DNA of 20,968 nucleotides, taken from the NCBI GenBank assembly GCA_034696485.1, contig JAQIWT010000412.1, positions 1 through 20,968 of the forward strand, in the 5' to 3' direction. This document shows, piece by piece, positions 18,399-20,968 of the stretch (position 1 is the stretch's first letter; each line of letters opens with the position of its first letter). The translations under genes and the position numbers were made by a program. This stretch comes from Isohypsibius dastychi. Taxonomy: Eukaryota > Tardigrada > Eutardigrada > Parachela > Isohypsibiidae. The notes under the pieces are model-generated. The model saw only the letters and a list, made by a program, of their open reading frames with translations, was not told the origin of the DNA and ran no database searches.

Positions 18399-19021
18399 TC
18401 ACTGGCTTGGCAGGTTGCCAATGAAGGCAATTTTCATGACTATGAACTCGCGAAACATGACGGGTCGTGCTTGGTTCCAACTTCCGAATTGCCTTTCCAG
18501 TTGCTTATGATTTCGGATGAGCTCGTGTATTGTTACGTTATCCGGGTTCGTTCGCAACACGAACTCTGTAACATCCACCAGAACGTTTCAAAATGCACTC
18601 AATATAATGCTCGAAATGAATAGTTCAGGATCACTGAACAAGTTTGAAAAAAGCAGACTGGCAAACCTATCATAGGCATCTTTCATGATGCCTTATAGTA
18701 ACCAGGCTTCTCGTGTAACCACTAGGTCTGTCTCTGAATTCATCTATTTTACCTTGAGTCTTCTTGTTTTTGGCGTCGAAGAAGGGCAAAGGAACGGCCG
18801 ATGGAGGATGTGAACCCATCTGATAGTAATTAAATGCTGCGTTAGAGAGCTTGACTTCATTCAATGGCTTCAAAAATGTGCCGTATATACTCCAGTCTCT
18901 TCAATGGACTCTTTTGGTAAGGCGATGTGAGATTGATTATGTGACCTTGCGCGCTTTTAGTTTTAATCAATTACAGTACCGGTAAGTAAAAGAATATTGA
19001 CCGATTTCACCCGAATTCCAT
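18399..19021 (-). CDS. Candidate small gene of about 107 residues, unrecognised
   Basis: Two minus-strand blocks read openly and join in phase: 18898-18753 (ending CAAG|gtaaaa) and 18565-18399 (after acceptor GATGTTACAG, ending TGA). Together they give protein-like sequence (motifs YGTFLKPLNEVKLS, PLPFFDAKNKKTQ, IHELIRNHKQLERQFGSW). A first exon 19021-19011 (ATG, Met-Glu-Phe) would fit the phase through a 112-nt intron, but its splice sites are weak. No signal peptide, membrane segment or known domain is seen. The blocks could instead be 5' exons of the SLC4 gene or a spurious reading; an opposing 97-residue plus-strand frame (18330-18623) is the main rival. It sits between the SLC4 and Dickkopf-like genes, on the same strand as both. 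Confidence 0.3.
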
Positions 19022-19942
19022 GATCTTAACTTCTATCTTCTAGTCCTTTTCATTGGTTTCAAGATATTACAGACAAGTGAAGTCAACCTTCGTCGATGCT
19101 TAGAAACAGTCAGACAAACTGGGTCTGACAAGTGAACCGGAAAAGTCTCAGAAGGTGGAAGTGAACGTCGGAAACCAGGAACACCAGGAAGGCAACAGCA
19201 ATTTGATGATTGTCTACTTGGTTTCCGTCTGCTAAGTATTGCATACAATATGCTAATAAGGAAAAGTCTGAGGAATGGATTCCAAGGGGACAGTCTACAT
19301 ATCTGAATCTAAATCATCAACCCAAGTTGCTCGAACAAACTGCCACTTTCCGAAGATTTGATAACGGGATAGGCTTACCCCTTCAATCGAAATTAAGAAC
19401 CAATTCAGAACCCACTACATACTGTACGAGGACGTTAAAAGATGGACATAGTTAATTAACATGCGGGCGAGGTAGTGCAGAACCTAGACGAGCAATCCTA
19501 GACCAAGTACAATAGTTTCAAGAACCAGGTATGGAACCAGCTGCACTGGTCACCTTAGTCTGTAACCGAAGAAGCATGACAGATAGAAAACAATATTGCC
19601 AATAATAATGTGGTAGGTCCGCCAAATTAATCCACCTACCAGGTAGGTACTACGAGAGAAATTTCATCTCAAAAATGAGATGACCGACAATAAGACTAAT
19701 TATAGACTAATTTCGACAGCCTGCAGTTGGTAACATGAGTTGCTCATACGCACAAAACTTGTTCTTTACGCAGGCTGATTTATGCGAACAATATTCATTG
19801 AACTCGCAAACGGTTACATAATCAACAGGAAAATAGAATTTAAAGCTACATGTCACAGGTATAAAAGCAGATTGCTAGCACATTTCTCCGGGTCAAACTC
19901 ATCGCTGGGGAGAGCTGTAAATCATGGCCAGTAACTTGAGTC
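19022..19942. other. Gap between the candidate small gene and the Dickkopf-like gene
   Basis: No supported exon on either strand. It should contain the 3' UTR of the Dickkopf-like gene; no AATAAA was found for it on the minus strand. The only structure noted is the pair of inverted repeats at 19634-19683. Confidence 0.5.
19634..19683. repeat. Two adjacent small inverted repeats
   Basis: ACCTACC-A-GGTAGGT (19634-19648) is a perfect 7-bp odd palindrome. TCATCTCA-AAAA-TGAGATGA (19664-19683) is a perfect 8-bp stem with a four-base loop. They are 15 bases apart. They might be structured 3' UTR sequence of the Dickkopf-like gene or part of a small repeat element. Confidence 0.4.
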
Positions 19943-20810
19943 TCAGGTCCATGGAAGACACTTCATCCGAGCGACATCCGACGAAATTTGAAACCACTCT
20001 TTGTGCTGATTCCTTGTTCTAAACAACCAAAAACACTTGTTTCTATATTTCCAATCAGTTTGACAGATGTACATACGTGGACGGGGTTGTGGTCTGCACC
20101 GGTTCATACTGACATATTAATCCACTTTCACAGGGACATTGTTCATTCAGAGAATAATCCAGTCCTCCGGCGGGAACGAAACATTTCATTGATAGTGTTA
20201 AACGTGGTTTACAAATGCGTTCGCCATGCTGGCGAGCGCAGCAGTTATTCGTTGGACAATCTTTATCGTCTTCGCAACGGCTGCCTATATGAAAAGTTCA
20301 TTAATTCTAAAAGCAAAGTACGTTATGAAAATGACAATGTTACCTTCATGACCTTTGATTATTTCTCTTCGGCATCTTCCAAAAACGCACTCGTGTTTCC
20401 GTTGACAATGATAATCTTTTCGACAAAGGTCACCTCGTCGTCTCAACCTCTCACACTTGCCAAAGTGAATATCACAATATCGACCTCTTCCGCACTGTTT
20501 ATTGTTCTGACAGAATCCTTGCTGTAAAGCAGAAAGACAAATGTTAGGTTAAACATCCTTGGCATCCCTTATATTTCTCAGAACTTACTTCACCATCATT
20601 CCTGCTTTCAATATTCCCGGTTGTATTGCTGACATCGTAGCTGGAGTGAAGATCTGATTCATTCGCATTTCCCATTAGTCCACTATCCGATTGAGTCAAT
20701 GGAAGGCTTAATCCCCAACTCCAAATGCTTCCATTACACATTCGTGGAATACATGTCAAAATAATCCACCCCAACTCGAAAGCCAAAACAATCAAGTTGC
20801 ACAAATCCAT
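19943..20810 (-). CDS. dkk: Secreted Dickkopf-like protein with two cysteine-rich domains
   Basis: Dickkopf proteins are secreted and bind LRP5/6 and Kremen to modulate Wnt signalling; that role is inferred here. Minus-strand exons: 20810-20589, 20521-20344, 20284-20077, 20018-19943; introns 67, 59 and 58 nt, all gt-ag in phase; 227 residues. Residues 1-26 look like a signal peptide (NLIVLAFELGWIIL). A polar linker follows with N-glycosylation sites N26, N50 and N62. The first cysteine domain spans C78-C124 (QCGRGRYC, RRRGDLC, VFGRC) with eight cysteines where vertebrate Dickkopfs have ten. After only 12 residues, the colipase-like domain runs C137-C223 with all ten cysteines in the usual order (DC, CCAR, ICKP, QCPC, GLIC, KC). 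The last cysteine comes from exon 4; without that splice the frame stops at 20055 and loses it, which supports the four-exon model. A strict NXI LRP6-binding motif is not seen. Other colipase-fold secreted proteins are the alternative. Confidence 0.85.
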
Positions 20811-20968
20811 GATATATGAGGAAAAAATGCGAAACGAGGTTGTAGAATTGTTAGTGGAGTGGAATGAAACAAGTCGCGACTCGAGAAGAATATTGTCATA
20901 ATTACTTTGTCAAGTTGCTGTTGGAGTTGAGACAGGGACAACTTCAAGTTAAAAAGAGCATAAGACAG
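20811..20968 (-). promoter_or_regulatory. Upstream region of the Dickkopf-like gene, cut by the window edge
   Basis: These 158 bases precede the ATG and must hold leader and perhaps promoter. A TATAT stretch lies directly next to the ATG, too close to act as a TATA box. Nothing else is recognisable. Confidence 0.3.

Noticed and set aside
18330-18623. 97-codon plus-strand frame
   Set aside because: It begins with ATG but shows no known motif, signal peptide or splice context, and the opposite strand offers a phase-consistent two-exon reading. Neither is certain; the minus reading was kept at low confidence.
20055-20076. Dickkopf-like stop at 20055 as the gene end
   Set aside because: It omits the tenth cysteine of the colipase domain, while a 58-nt gt-ag intron leads to an in-phase exon carrying it.

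Overview
The window is nuclear DNA of a small, compact-genome invertebrate animal. It holds four recognisable animal genes and one unrecognised gene. All are split by mostly short GT-AG introns (about 53-67 nt, a few 100-800 nt), and the recognised products are animal-type (COP9 signalosome, Mi-2/NuRD, SLC4 transporter, Dickkopf). Nothing is bacterial, viral or organellar. The phylum cannot be fixed from the sequence. Gene density and short introns would suit, for example, a tardigrade or an early-branching nematode, but that is a guess. Exon borders below were built by hand from splice consensus, reading-phase continuity and remembered family sequences. They are models, not transcript data.

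Layout. (1) 1-1156, minus: 5' part of CSN5, the JAMM deneddylase of the COP9 signalosome, cut by the left edge. (2) 1157-1682: divergent intergenic space with a weak MITE-like element. (3) 1683-3823, plus: a seven-exon gene for a 468-residue protein with a basic, probably nuclear, N-terminus that I do not recognise. (4) 3824-5063: intergenic region and Mi-2 leader, with a 12-bp CRE palindrome, a short direct repeat, a hairpin and a probable 5' UTR intron. (5) 5064-13502, plus: a complete Mi-2/CHD4-type NuRD remodeller (CHDNT, two PHD fingers, tandem chromodomains, SNF2 motor, DUF1087, DUF1086, CHDCT2). It has two blemishes: a reading-frame break in exon 2 and one intron lacking an AG acceptor. 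(6) 14199-17848, minus: a 12-exon SLC4 bicarbonate transporter with Na+-coupled (NBC-like) signatures, convergent with Mi-2. (7) 18399-19021, minus: a weak candidate small gene. (8) 19943-20810, minus: a four-exon secreted Dickkopf-like protein with both cysteine-rich domains.

The genes are neighbours rather than a pathway. CSN5, Mi-2 and perhaps the orphan act in the cytosol or nucleus on protein turnover and chromatin. The SLC4 protein moves bicarbonate or carbonate across membranes. The Dickkopf-like protein would be a secreted modulator of Wnt signalling. The most notable observations are the Dickkopf-like gene (the family is reported missing from Drosophila and C. elegans) with an apparently reduced N-terminal cysteine pattern, the unrecognised 468-residue protein, and the irregular splice site and frame break in Mi-2. 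I found no convincing new multi-gene system.
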